A stretch of DNA of 64,000 nucleotides from PVC group bacterium (GTDB lineage: Bacteria > Verrucomicrobiota > Kiritimatiellia > CAIKKV01): assembly GCA_945898015.1 (NCBI GenBank), contig CAMDGM010000007.1:41030-105029 (forward strand), in the 5' to 3' direction. The position numbers were made by a program, and so were the translations under genes. This document shows, one piece after another, positions 25,898-33,474 of the stretch; the stretch's first letter is position 1; the number at the start of each line of letters is the position of its first letter. The notes beneath the pieces were generated by a model, which had not been told where the DNA came from, searched no databases, and was given only the letters and a program-made list of their open reading frames with translations.

Positions 25898-26654
25898 ACC
25901 GGATGGCGATGTATCGCCGGCCATGACGTTCTTCGAACACCTGGCCGACCTGCGCCGCGCCCTGTTCCACGCCGCGCTGGCCTTCGTCATCGGGCTCGCG
26001 GTCGCCTTTCCCCTGTCCCCGTTCATTTACCACTGGCTCACCCGCCCGCTGGTCGAAATCGGGAAAGACCCGAAGGTCTTCCTGCGCAGCTTCGAAGTCA
26101 CGGGCGGACTCCAGATCGCCATGTCCACGGGCCTATGGAGCGCCCTGGTGATCGCCCTGCCATTCATGCTGATCGCCCTGGGCGGATTCGTCTTTCCGGG
26201 CCTCACAAAACGGGAACGCCGGGCCGTGCTGGTCTCGCTCGTCTACGCGGTCGGACTGTTTGCCGCGGGCGTGGCACTCGCCTATGCCTACATGCTGCCG
26301 GCCTCGTTGCGAATCATGCTCTGGTTCAACGACTGGATGGGCGTGCCGGTGGAGTTTTTCCGGGCCACCGATTACATCCGGTTCATCCTCCTGGTCCTGG
26401 CGAGCTTCGGAGTCACCTTCGAACTGCCCCTGGGCGTCATGCTGCTGGGCCATTTCGGCGTGATCACTTCCGCGCAGTTGCGGGACAAGCGCCGCCACGC
26501 CATCGTGTTCATCATGATTCTCGCGGCGGTCGTCACGCCCACCACCGACCCCTTCAGCCTGTTCATCCTGGCCCTGCCCCTCACACTGCTGTACGAAATC
26601 AGCATCTGGACCACCTGGGCCACCGAACGCCGGAAGAGCCGGGACGCGAAATAA
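25803..26654 (+). CDS. tatC: TatC: Sec-independent translocase
   Basis: 283 residues as drawn. The conserved TatC start FFEHLADLRRALFHA is at about residue 42; six membrane segments follow with GGFVFPGLTKRERRA and ASFGVTFELPLGVM. Membrane receptor for twin-arginine signals. Start is uncertain: ATG 25803 has GGAGGA two bases upstream but overlaps tatA by 95 bases; ATG 25860 overlaps less; ATG 25923 (MTFFEHL) matches the usual family N-terminus without overlap. The first 40 residues are Pro-rich and low in complexity. Confidence 0.92.
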   Translation: MPTHNPNPDTTPRTAPALPMTPVRPSRPGPDEPDGDVSPAMTFFEHLADLRRALFHAALAFVIGLAVAFPLSPFIYHWLTRPLVEIGKDPKVFLRSFEVTGGLQIAMSTGLWSALVIALPFMLIALGGFVFPGLTKRERRAVLVSLVYAVGLFAAGVALAYAYMLPASLRIMLWFNDWMGVPVEFFRATDYIRFILLVLASFGVTFELPLGVMLLGHFGVITSAQLRDKRRHAIVFIMILAAVVTPTTDPFSLFILALPLTLLYEISIWTTWATERRKSRDAK

Positions 26655-26719
26655 AAACGAATAAGACTTGCACCGCCCGAAACGGGGTGGTAGGTTATAG
26701 GTTCGTCAGTCAACAAGAC

Positions 26720-26796
<77 letters not shown>

Positions 26797-26802
26797 ATTT
26801 GA

Positions 26803-26841
26803 AAGTCCCCGGTTCCTCACGGAGCCGGGGACTTTTTTTTG
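26803..26841 (+). terminator. Rho-independent terminator after tRNA-fMet
   Basis: Ten-base stem AAGTCCCCGG (26803-26812) / CCGGGGACTT (26825-26834) with a 12-base loop, then a run of T to 26840. The Nudix gene ends at 26844 from the other side and may share the hairpin. Confidence 0.88.
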
Positions 26842-26843
26842 GC

Positions 26844-27452
26844 TCACACCGCCAGCAGCTTCTCGATTCCATCCAGACAAAGCTGGGACCATGTCTCGAG
26901 CCGATCCCGCATGGCGCGCAGTTCCCCGATCGTACGGAACCCCGTCTCAGTGATTTTGGATTCCCGCTTAAACACAGCATCCGTCGGAGCCCGCAGCACA
27001 TGCACCACGCCCAGGTGCACCTTGCCCACCTCGTTGGAGTCGTCATTCAGAAGCGCCACGATCCGGTCCGTCGACCCGGCCGGAACACGGATCTCCTCCT
27101 CCAGCTCCCGCCGGGCCGCCGTCTCGTACACGCCGCCAAACAGGGACACGTCGTCCTGGTTGATATGCCCCCCGATGCCCAGGGAGGCCTTGGCCACCAG
27201 CCGGTCCTCGCCCGACTGCTTGCCCCGCACATAGCACCAAAGCGTGCCGGCATGCTCGATTAAAAAATAGGGGATCAGCTGCTTGAGCGAGGGATCGTGT
27301 TCCGCCTCGCCCCGCCGCACAAAACGATGGTGGGCCGGGTTAAGCAGCATCGGCAGGTATCGCGCCGTATCGAACGTCAGCCCCTGGAAGAGCCCGAGCG
27401 CCTCAATCCGGGCCCGCTCCACCGTCAGCAGAATTTCGTCGTCTTTACCCAT
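26844..27452 (-). CDS. Nudix hydrolase
   Basis: 202 residues. Nudix box GGVYETAARRELEEEI matches Gx5Ex7REUxEE. The N-terminal part (RYLPMLLNPAHHRFVRR, then LIPYFLIEHAG) is typical of a less-studied Nudix group seen in Bacteroidetes and PVC genomes. Hydrolyses a nucleoside-diphosphate-linked compound; substrate unknown. ATG at 27452 with AGGAGGGG just upstream. Last gene of the unit IMP cyclohydrolase-queD-queE-nudix, 36 bases after queE. Confidence 0.85.
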   Translation of the reverse strand: MGKDDEILLTVERARIEALGLFQGLTFDTARYLPMLLNPAHHRFVRRGEAEHDPSLKQLIPYFLIEHAGTLWCYVRGKQSGEDRLVAKASLGIGGHINQDDVSLFGGVYETAARRELEEEIRVPAGSTDRIVALLNDDSNEVGKVHLGVVHVLRAPTDAVFKRESKITETGFRTIGELRAMRDRLETWSQLCLDGIEKLLAV

Positions 27453-27488
27453 AATCCCCTCCTCATACGCCCGACGCCGGTTTCCAGC

Positions 27489-28115
27489 TCAGGGCATTCC
27501 CAGCGATTTGTGCAGCTGCAGCTGCAACCGCACCAGAAGACGCGCCTCCAGAAGCCAGCGGGCCAGCTCCTCCGGAGGCAGCCGGATCACCACCGGACTG
27601 AACAACACCGCGGCGCAACGCCCGACCAGGGCGTGACGCTTCACAAAGGCCACGGCCCAGTCGAAATCGGCCCGGTCCGACAACACGAATTTCACCTCGT
27701 CATGCCGCCGCAACCGGTCCAGATTGACCGGATTGAAGGATCCGGCGCACCCGCTGCCCGGGCACTTGACATCCATCACGGCCACGGTTCCGGCCGGCAG
27801 CACGCCGATGTCCCGCGTGCCGTTGGTCTCCACCAGCACCGTCCGCGCGCCCGCCGCCAGCAGCGCCGCCGCCAGCGCCGGGGTCTCCTCCTGCAACAAG
27901 GGCTCGCCGCCCGTGATCTCCGCAATCGGCATGCCGGATCCGCGGAACTCCTCCACGATCGCCGCAATCTCGCACGACCGGCCCGCGCCACGCGATAGCA
28001 CCGTGTCGCAATAGGTACAGCTCAAATTACATCCGGCCAGGCGGACAAAAAAACACGGCGTTCCCGCATACGTGGACTCGCCCTGGATCGACGAAAACGA
28101 CTCCGCCACTTTCAT
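27489..28115 (-). CDS. queE: QueE: 7-carboxy-7-deazaguanine synthase (radical SAM)
   Basis: 208 residues from the ATG at 28115, which comes one base after the queD stop (TGACATG). Radical SAM motif CNLSCTYC; IQGES and FFVRLAGCN before it and EITGGEPLLQ after it are QueE marks. Converts 6-carboxy-tetrahydropterin to 7-carboxy-7-deazaguanine for queuosine/preQ0. An in-frame start at 28172 lies inside queD and was rejected. The steps before (FolE) and after (QueC) are not in the window. Confidence 0.93.
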   Translation of the reverse strand: MKVAESFSSIQGESTYAGTPCFFVRLAGCNLSCTYCDTVLSRGAGRSCEIAAIVEEFRGSGMPIAEITGGEPLLQEETPALAAALLAAGARTVLVETNGTRDIGVLPAGTVAVMDVKCPGSGCAGSFNPVNLDRLRRHDEVKFVLSDRADFDWAVAFVKRHALVGRCAAVLFSPVVIRLPPEELARWLLEARLLVRLQLQLHKSLGMP

Positions 28116-28116
28116 G

Positions 28117-28488
28117 TCAGTCTTCCTGGTAAAGGACCGAGGTCCCGGCGGATTCGGCCACGCGAACGCCATGCACGCGGTACCGGGGGCCGTTCAAACG
28201 CCGGCCCGCTTCCCGGAACAGGTAAAACGCGAGATTCTCGGACGTCGGGTTTTTCTTCATGAACGGGGGCAGCGCATTGAGGTCGGCGTGATCGAGCTGC
28301 TTCATAATGTCGCCCACCGCGGCCTTAACGTCCTTGAAATCCACCACAAACCCGGTCTTATCCAGCTTGCGGCCCCGGAGGATGACCTCCACCTCCCAAT
28401 TGTGCCCGTGCAGGTTGGCGCACCCGCCCAGGTGGCCCACCACCCGGTGGGCCGCGGAAAACGACGCTTTGACGGAAAGTTCGTACAT
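28117..28488 (-). CDS. queD: QueD: 6-carboxy-5,6,7,8-tetrahydropterin synthase
   Basis: 123 residues, usual length. Zn-binding His in FSAAHRV and NLHGHNW; the region VDFKDVKAAV and LDHADLN is conserved; PTSENLAFYLF and Glu in RVAESAGT complete the site. Makes the substrate of QueE in queuosine synthesis. Starts six bases after the stop of the IMP cyclohydrolase gene. Confidence 0.95.
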   Translation of the reverse strand: MYELSVKASFSAAHRVVGHLGGCANLHGHNWEVEVILRGRKLDKTGFVVDFKDVKAAVGDIMKQLDHADLNALPPFMKKNPTSENLAFYLFREAGRRLNGPRYRVHGVRVAESAGTSVLYQED

Positions 28489-28494
28489 GGCGCC

Positions 28495-29181
28495 TCAGCG
28501 GTTTTCCACGGTGTAGCCCGCGGTGGTCTTTTCGAACGGCAGGGCGGCCAGATAGCGCGAGATAGCCGCATCGTAATCCGCCACATGAGAAAACGCCTTG
28601 CAGGCCAGGGCGTAACGGGTCTTGAGCGTCACGGCGCCGCCGCCGGCCTTCAGCTCCGCCGTCAGGGCGGGATAATCGGCCGGATCGGTCAGGCAGGCCA
28701 CCCGGATATAGTTCTTGGCCGCCGCGCGCAGCATACAGGGCCCGCCGATGTCGATGTTGCCGCGGGCCTGCTCGGGCGTACAACCGGGCGTGGCCACCGT
28801 TTTCTGGAACGGATAGAGATTCACCGCCACCAGGTCCAGCGGTGCCGCGCCGCAACGCGCCAAATCGGACTTGTGCGCCTCGTTGTAGGTCTCACTAAGC
28901 AGGCCGAGATAGATCTTGAAATCAAGTGTCTTGACCAGTCCGCCCTGCATCTCCGGCTGGCCGGTGTAGTCGGACACGGAGGTCAGATGGCGCGCGGCCG
29001 CGGCGCCGAGAATCGCCTGGATGGCGGTGAACGTGCCGCCGGTGGAGTACAGGCGCACGGCGGGGTTCGCGGATATCAAGCCTTTCACCAGACCGTCCAG
29101 GCCGGTTTTATCGGACAGGCTGATCAGCGCATGACGCACGGTCACGCGATCATCGATACGGGTCACGGTATTCAGGGACAT
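28495..29181 (-). CDS. Stand-alone IMP cyclohydrolase (PurH N-terminal domain only)
   Basis: 228 residues; bifunctional PurH is about 510-540, so the AICAR formyltransferase half is missing, with a clean stop and no remnant downstream. MGS-like fold with RHALISLSDKTGLDGL, YSTGGTFTAI, SDYTGQPEM. Catalytic-type residues are kept: Lys in VKTL, Tyr in NLYPF, Asp in NIDIGG, Lys in AAAKNY. The usual KTLHPKxHGG reads KTLDFKIYLG, a real divergence. Closes FAICAR to IMP in purine synthesis. GGAGG precedes the ATG. First gene of the queD-queE unit. Confidence 0.85.
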   Translation of the reverse strand: MSLNTVTRIDDRVTVRHALISLSDKTGLDGLVKGLISANPAVRLYSTGGTFTAIQAILGAAAARHLTSVSDYTGQPEMQGGLVKTLDFKIYLGLLSETYNEAHKSDLARCGAAPLDLVAVNLYPFQKTVATPGCTPEQARGNIDIGGPCMLRAAAKNYIRVACLTDPADYPALTAELKAGGGAVTLKTRYALACKAFSHVADYDAAISRYLAALPFEKTTAGYTVENR

Positions 29182-29217
29182 GCGAAATCCTCCAGATGGC
29201 GGTTGCCGATTCGTGTA

Positions 29218-29246
29218 ATCCTACACCGGCGGCTTCCGCGAAACAA
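29218..29246 (-). promoter_or_regulatory. Promoter of the IMP cyclohydrolase-queDE-nudix unit
   Basis: On the minus strand TTGTTT (29246-29241), 17 bases, TAGGAT (29223-29218); about 37 bases before the ATG at 29181. Confidence 0.5.
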
Positions 29247-29302
29247 GCTTTCTGCGGAACACGGCGCCGGATAAAAACCATTCTCAACAAACGGGGAAAC
29301 GC

Positions 29303-29331
29303 TTGCGCCCGGCGATACGGCAGGGTAAAGT
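29303..29331 (+). promoter_or_regulatory. Promoter of the PP-loop gene, near-leaderless
   Basis: TTGCGC (29303-29308), 17 bases, TAAAGT (29326-29331); the ATG at 29343 is only 12 bases from the end of the -10 box, so the leader would be a few bases long. Confidence 0.5.
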
Positions 29332-29342
29332 GAACGCTATTC

Positions 29343-30356
29343 ATGACCCCCAACCCGCCATCCCCGCCGAAACGAGTCCGCGCCATTGGACTCCTGTCCG
29401 GCGGACTCGACAGCCTCCTCGCCGCCCGCGTCGTCCAGGAACAGGGCATCGAGGTGATGGCCCTCTCCTTCGAAAGCCCCTTCTTCACCGCGGCCCGCGC
29501 CCGCGTGGCCGCCGCCGCCGCCGGAGTCCCGCTCCGGATCGTGGATTTCACCCCCGACATCCTGGGGATCGTGGACCATCCCCGGCACGGCTTCGGACAG
29601 GGGCTCAACCCCTGTATCGACTGCCACGCCCGCATGCTTCAGCGCGCCGATGAGATCCGTCGCGCCGAAGGCTTTGACTTCATCTTCACCGGCGAAGTCC
29701 TCAACCAGCGGCCCATGTCCCAGACCAACCGAACCTTGAAAATCGTCGCCAAGGAAGGCGGCGTGGAGGAGGTCCTCGTGCGGCCCCTCTCCGCCCAGGT
29801 CCTGCCCGAAACCGAGGTGGAACGACGCGGCCTCATCGACCGCTCCCGCCTGCTGGGCATCCAGGGCCGCTCCCGCCGGGGCCACCGGGCGGTGGCCGCC
29901 CGGTTCGGCATCACCGCCCTCCCCAACGTCACCGGCGGCTGCTGCCTCGCCGAGCCCAACTTCGCCAACCGCCTGCGCGAACTCCGCAAGCACGGCGGCG
30001 CGCGGGACCTGGACGCCATCCGCCTGCTCTTTCACGGCCGTCATTTCCGGCTGACCGAAGAGATCAAGCTAGTCGTGGGCCGGGACCAGGAGGACAATGC
30101 CGGCATCGAAAAACTCAACCCCCGCGGCTACCTCTGGCTTCACGCGACCGAAGGCAACGGGCCCACCTGCCTGCTGACGGCGACCGCCAATGACGGGGAA
30201 ATCGCGCTGGCCGCCTCCATCTGCGCCCATTACGTCAAAGCGTCCGCGCACGGCCCGATCCGCGTCACCGTGCGCCTGCCGGATGGCTCTCGGCACGAGG
30301 AGCGGACCACCGGCCCGGTCGACCCCGCCCTGTTCAAGGCCATGCGCATCCTATGA
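29343..30356 (+). CDS. PP-loop ATPase (ThiI/MnmA-like) fused to NFACT-R (DUF814)-like domain
   Basis: 337 residues. N-terminal PP-loop GLLSGGLDSLLAARV adenylation domain (about 12-200) with paired Cys CIDCHARML and later GGCCLAEP, as in tRNA thiolation enzymes. C-terminal part from about 225 (EIKLVVGRDQEDNAGIEKL, YLWLHATEGNGPTCLL) looks like the NFACT-R/DUF814 domain. Such fusions have been predicted to modify RNA (comparative genomics by Aravind and co-workers, from memory). It is not QueC: too long and without the QueC Cys4 zinc site. The stop overlaps the glycosyltransferase start (ATGA). Confidence 0.75.
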   Translation: MTPNPPSPPKRVRAIGLLSGGLDSLLAARVVQEQGIEVMALSFESPFFTAARARVAAAAAGVPLRIVDFTPDILGIVDHPRHGFGQGLNPCIDCHARMLQRADEIRRAEGFDFIFTGEVLNQRPMSQTNRTLKIVAKEGGVEEVLVRPLSAQVLPETEVERRGLIDRSRLLGIQGRSRRGHRAVAARFGITALPNVTGGCCLAEPNFANRLRELRKHGGARDLDAIRLLFHGRHFRLTEEIKLVVGRDQEDNAGIEKLNPRGYLWLHATEGNGPTCLLTATANDGEIALAASICAHYVKASAHGPIRVTVRLPDGSRHEERTTGPVDPALFKAMRIL

Positions 30357-31558
30357 AAATCCTCTTCATCACCCAGGCCTTGCCTCACTCGCGCGTCTAC
30401 AGCGGATTCATCGTGATCCACCACCGCATCCGCCTGCTCGCGGAGCGGGGCTACCAGGTGGGACTCGCCTCCTTCTGCGATCCGGAGGAAACCGACGGCC
30501 TGAAAGAAATGCGCGGGCTGGTCACCGAGCTCGAAACGATCCCGCCCCCCCCCGACCTCTCACCCGGCCAGAAAATCATCAAACACATGCTGGGGCCCGT
30601 TCCTTCCCCCCTCTACCAGGCGAGCGATCCGCGCATGAGCGAGCTGGTCGGACGCATGGTGAACCGGTCCCACTACGACGTGGTGATCGCGGAGTTCACC
30701 GGCATGGGTCAATACCTTTACAGAAACGTCCATCTCCCCGCCGTCCGGCGGATGGTGTCTGTCCACAGCTGCGCCGCCTCCGCCTTCCAAAAAGCGGTGG
30801 AAGTCGACCCCCGGTCGGCCGCAAGTCTCTGGAAGCGTCTGGCCCTCCCCCGGTTGCGCCGCTATGAAATGGCGCTGTACCGCAGCGCGGACATGGTGCT
30901 CACGCTCACGGAAAACGAACGGCAGGAAATCCTGAAACTGGATCCGAACATCCGGATCGAGGTCTCCCCCTACGGCGTGGATACGGAGCGGTTCCATCCG
31001 CCGCCGGAGGGGGAAGGCGGCCGGGAGGAAAGCATCGTCTTCACCGCCTTTTACAAAGACGAGCCCAACCGCGATGCCGTGCTCTGGTTTGCCCACGCCG
31101 TCTGGCCGCGCCTGCACCGCCTCTATCCCGCCCTCAAATTCTATGTTGTGGGCAGCAACCCGCCGTCCGAAATCCAGGACCTGGCCCGCCGCGACTCCGG
31201 CATCATCGTCACCGGCGAGGTGGCGGACGTGGCCCCCTACCTGGCCAGCAGCCGCCTCTATGTCTGCCCCATGCGCATGGGAACCGGCTTCCGCGGCAAG
31301 ATCCTCCAGGCCATGGCCGCCGGCCTCCCGGTTGTCGCCACCTCCCGCTCCGCCGAAGGCCTCCCTCTGGAACCGGGCTACAACATCATGCTCGCGGATA
31401 CCCCCCACATCATGCAGGAAAACATCGGCCTGCTGCTCACCGACCGCGCGTTGCGCAAACGCATCGCGGACCGGGCGCTCGCCATGGTCACCCAGCGCTT
31501 CAACTGGCCCCACTGCGTGGATACGCTGGAAAACGCCATCCACGAAGTCGTCCCCTGA
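30353..31558 (+). CDS. Group 1 (GT4-like) glycosyltransferase
   Basis: 401 residues, GT-B fold. N-terminal acceptor domain begins MKILFITQALPHSRVYSG; the donor domain holds VSPYGVDTERFHPP, FTAFYKDEPNRDAV, FYVVGSNPP and VCPMRMGTGFRGKILQAMAAGLPVVA (split here across residues 300-325). Resembles the set of glycosyltransferases with stepwise PEP-CTERM or exopolysaccharide loci. Cytoplasmic, transfers sugar from a nucleotide donor. Coupled by a 4-base overlap to the PP-loop gene, an odd functional pairing. Confidence 0.88.
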   Translation: MKILFITQALPHSRVYSGFIVIHHRIRLLAERGYQVGLASFCDPEETDGLKEMRGLVTELETIPPPPDLSPGQKIIKHMLGPVPSPLYQASDPRMSELVGRMVNRSHYDVVIAEFTGMGQYLYRNVHLPAVRRMVSVHSCAASAFQKAVEVDPRSAASLWKRLALPRLRRYEMALYRSADMVLTLTENERQEILKLDPNIRIEVSPYGVDTERFHPPPEGEGGREESIVFTAFYKDEPNRDAVLWFAHAVWPRLHRLYPALKFYVVGSNPPSEIQDLARRDSGIIVTGEVADVAPYLASSRLYVCPMRMGTGFRGKILQAMAAGLPVVATSRSAEGLPLEPGYNIMLADTPHIMQENIGLLLTDRALRKRIADRALAMVTQRFNWPHCVDTLENAIHEVVP

Positions 31559-31562
31559 CGCT

Positions 31563-32201
31563 TCAGCGGGAGGCCGCGCCAATCGTCAGGCCTGCCGGAA
31601 TCACCGTATCGGTCGACAACGTCTCGACGCCGCGCGATGTCCGCACCGTCAGAGTGACCCGGGCCGCCGGGGGAAGCGCCCCGCCGGGTCCCGTGTTCCA
31701 GGTCTCCACCCAGGCCCGCTTGGCGGGATCGTAAACCCGCACCTCGAATCCCGTCACCCCCGCCAGCCGGAAGCGCTTCTCGTCCACCTCGCCGGCCACC
31801 CGTTCCGGCCGCGCCGTACGGCCCAACGCCCGGCCGCCCGGCAGGTCGGAGGCCGGTTCCAGCCCCCAGTCCACCCGCAACACCCGGAACCGGCTCAAAG
31901 GGACCGGAGCGACCCCCTCCTCCGGCGGAGCCGCCGTCACGCAGGACAACGTCGAACCCTCCGAGCCCTGGGCCAGTCGGAAAAAAGGCGCCGGGCCACC
32001 GGGGGGGATCAGGCAGCAGACCAAGTCCTGGACCAGCACATCCAGGCCGGCCGAGGCCGGCTGCACCGTGTCGGCCCAATCCGACTGGCGCTCCATCACC
32101 CGTTGCGCCCCCAGAACCAGGGAAAAAGCCAACGCGCCCACCAGGGTTAAAAGCAGGACGCCCAGCAGCACCTCGACCAGTGTCATGCCGCCACGATCCA
32201 C
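31563..32201 (-). CDS. Pilin-like / type II secretion GspJ-like protein
   Basis: 212 residues. Starts with a prepilin leader: short, then G-MTLVEVLLGVLLLTLVGAL, the type IV pilin methylation site (cut between Gly and Met, Glu at +5). The rest is a soluble beta-rich head with LTVRTSRGVETLS, similar in layout to minor pseudopilin GspJ. Follows the FHA gene after 30 bases on the same strand. No other secretion genes are in the window, so its machinery must be elsewhere. Confidence 0.75.
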   Translation of the reverse strand: MDRGGMTLVEVLLGVLLLTLVGALAFSLVLGAQRVMERQSDWADTVQPASAGLDVLVQDLVCCLIPPGGPAPFFRLAQGSEGSTLSCVTAAPPEEGVAPVPLSRFRVLRVDWGLEPASDLPGGRALGRTARPERVAGEVDEKRFRLAGVTGFEVRVYDPAKRAWVETWNTGPGGALPPAARVTLTVRTSRGVETLSTDTVIPAGLTIGAASR

Positions 32202-32231
32202 ACGAAACCTGGAACGAACGCTATTCAGGCA

Positions 32232-32735
32232 TCACCCGCCGCGGATAAAAAGCACCACCAGCGCCACGGCCGCGCCGACGGTCAGAAGGGCGGCGAGGAG
32301 GATCATCGCCGTCCAGAAATTGCTGAAATCCCGCCGTTCTCCAAAAGGAGAGGCCGGCTGGAACGACGGCGGGATTCTCGGCGCCGCCAGCTTGATCCCC
32401 ACGGTGGGCGGGGAGGCGGCCTCGGCCCCGGACGGGATCACCACCCAGGCGGGATCGTTGAATTCCACATGCACGTCTCCAAGCCCGACGACGTCACGCG
32501 GCGTCAGCAATGTCTCGCGAATGGGAACGCCATTCACCAGCGTGCCATTGGTGGAATCCAGGTCGCGCAAGCGGTATCGGGCGCCTTCGCGAAGGATCAC
32601 GGCGTGCCGGCCCGACACGGAGGCGTCGTCGATCACCACTTCGTTTTCGCTTCGCCGACCGATTGCCGTGGCGTCTTTCTCGATCTCGAAACGACGATCC
32701 ACCACCGGCCCATCCCGCCCTATGAGGAACGCCAT
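32232..32735 (-). CDS. FHA-domain protein with C-terminal membrane anchor
   Basis: 167 residues. FHA domain at 20-90 with the conserved GRRSENEVVIDDASVSGRHA and LRDLDSTNGTLVNG. Then a Pro-rich linker and a C-terminal hydrophobic segment (about 140-165) ending at the last residues, so tail-anchored with the FHA domain in the cytoplasm. FHA domains bind phosphothreonine; no Ser/Thr kinase is in the window. Own promoter at 32760; GGGAGG precedes the ATG. Co-transcribed with the pilin-like gene. Confidence 0.88.
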   Translation of the reverse strand: MAFLIGRDGPVVDRRFEIEKDATAIGRRSENEVVIDDASVSGRHAVILREGARYRLRDLDSTNGTLVNGVPIRETLLTPRDVVGLGDVHVEFNDPAWVVIPSGAEAASPPTVGIKLAAPRIPPSFQPASPFGERRDFSNFWTAMILLAALLTVGAAVALVVLFIRGG

Positions 32736-32759
32736 ATCGCCTCCCTTATCATGGTTTTG

Positions 32760-32788
32760 ATACTAGCCCTCTCCGGCGGAGCTGTCAA
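32760..32788 (-). promoter_or_regulatory. Promoter of FHA / pilin-like genes
   Basis: On the minus strand TTGACA (32788-32783), 17 bases, TAGTAT (32765-32760); then GGGAGG and the ATG at 32735. Confidence 0.7.
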
Positions 32789-32869
32789 TCCCCGGCGGCG
32801 GCGACCTACGATTCAGACAGCGGGGAGGAGGCGGGCGGATCCGTAAGCAGCGATCGATGCCTGTCAGGC

Positions 32870-33165
32870 GCGAAGCACTGGAGGGCGAGCGTCCCCGCGA
32901 GCCACACGGCGGATTTGCGGCGGCAGCTTGAGCGGGGTTCGTCGTTTCGGGCGGCCCCTGCCGGTCGCTTTTGCGCACGGGGGGCTTCCGGCTGGAGGCG
33001 CCGGGACCCTTATTCCACGTCGCCTCGCCGTCAGTCCCCCGCATCGCAAAATCACCTCGGCATGTTCCGCCTGATCGAAACGGCGCAACCCCGTAGCCAT
33101 CGCGCGCCTTGTTCGCTGTCGCTCACGTCGGGCGGCGCGCGAAACGGCTTCCAACAAAAGCCCGT
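32870..33165 (-). repeat. Dispersed intergenic repeat, copy B1
   Basis: Read on the minus strand: GGCTTTTGTTGGAAGCC, CGCGCGCCGCCC (33141-33130), core GCCGTTTCGATCAGGCGGAA (33084-33065), GCCGGAAG, AAAAGCG, GGCCGCCCGAAAC, and the right end CCCTCCAGTGCTTCGC (32885-32870). Same block order as copies A and C. It sits head to head with copy B2. Confidence 0.82.
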
Positions 33166-33180
33166 GAGGCAGAAATTCCG

Positions 33181-33474
33181 CTCCTTGAAAGTCCATAACC
33201 CTGTGGGCTTGGCACGGGAACCCAAATCGCGCGCCGCCCGACGTGCCCGACAGGGCCGGGGCGCGCGAGTGGAACCGGGTGCGGCGTTCCGTCAGCCGAA
33301 ATATGGCGAGACGATTTTCCGATGATGCGGGGCGACGGCGAGAAGACGTAGAATCCTGGTCTCGGCTCCTCTAGCCGGAGCCCCGCAGCGCGGAAAAGCG
33401 GCCGCCAGATTGCGGCCGGAACGCCGCGCCCAGCTCAACCGACCGAAAGACACGATGCCGGCGTCGCAGCGCTC
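33181..33474 (+). repeat. Dispersed intergenic repeat, copy B2
   Basis: Starts CCTTGAAAGTCCATAACCCTG, alike to copy C. Next come GGGCTTGGCACGGGAACC (33205-33222), CGCGCGCCGCCC (33228-33239) and CCGGGGCGCGCG (33256-33267), with a degenerate core. The right end GTCGCAGCGCTC touches the stop codon of pyrC at 33473. With B1 it makes a large inverted repeat of about 300-base arms. Confidence 0.72.

Noticed and set aside
28117..28172. Upstream start for queE at 28172
   Set aside because: Would lie within queD; the ATG at 28115 right after the queD stop gives the conserved N-terminus.
29343..30356. QueC to complete the preQ0 pathway next to queD and queE
   Set aside because: PP-loop is present but the length, Cys pattern and C-terminal NFACT-R-like part do not fit QueC.
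32864..33325. Open frames of about 110-136 codons on both strands inside the B1/B2 repeats
   Set aside because: Peptides such as RRFDQAE recur only because the DNA repeats; copy A has a one-base loss in the core that breaks the frame, so no protein is selected.
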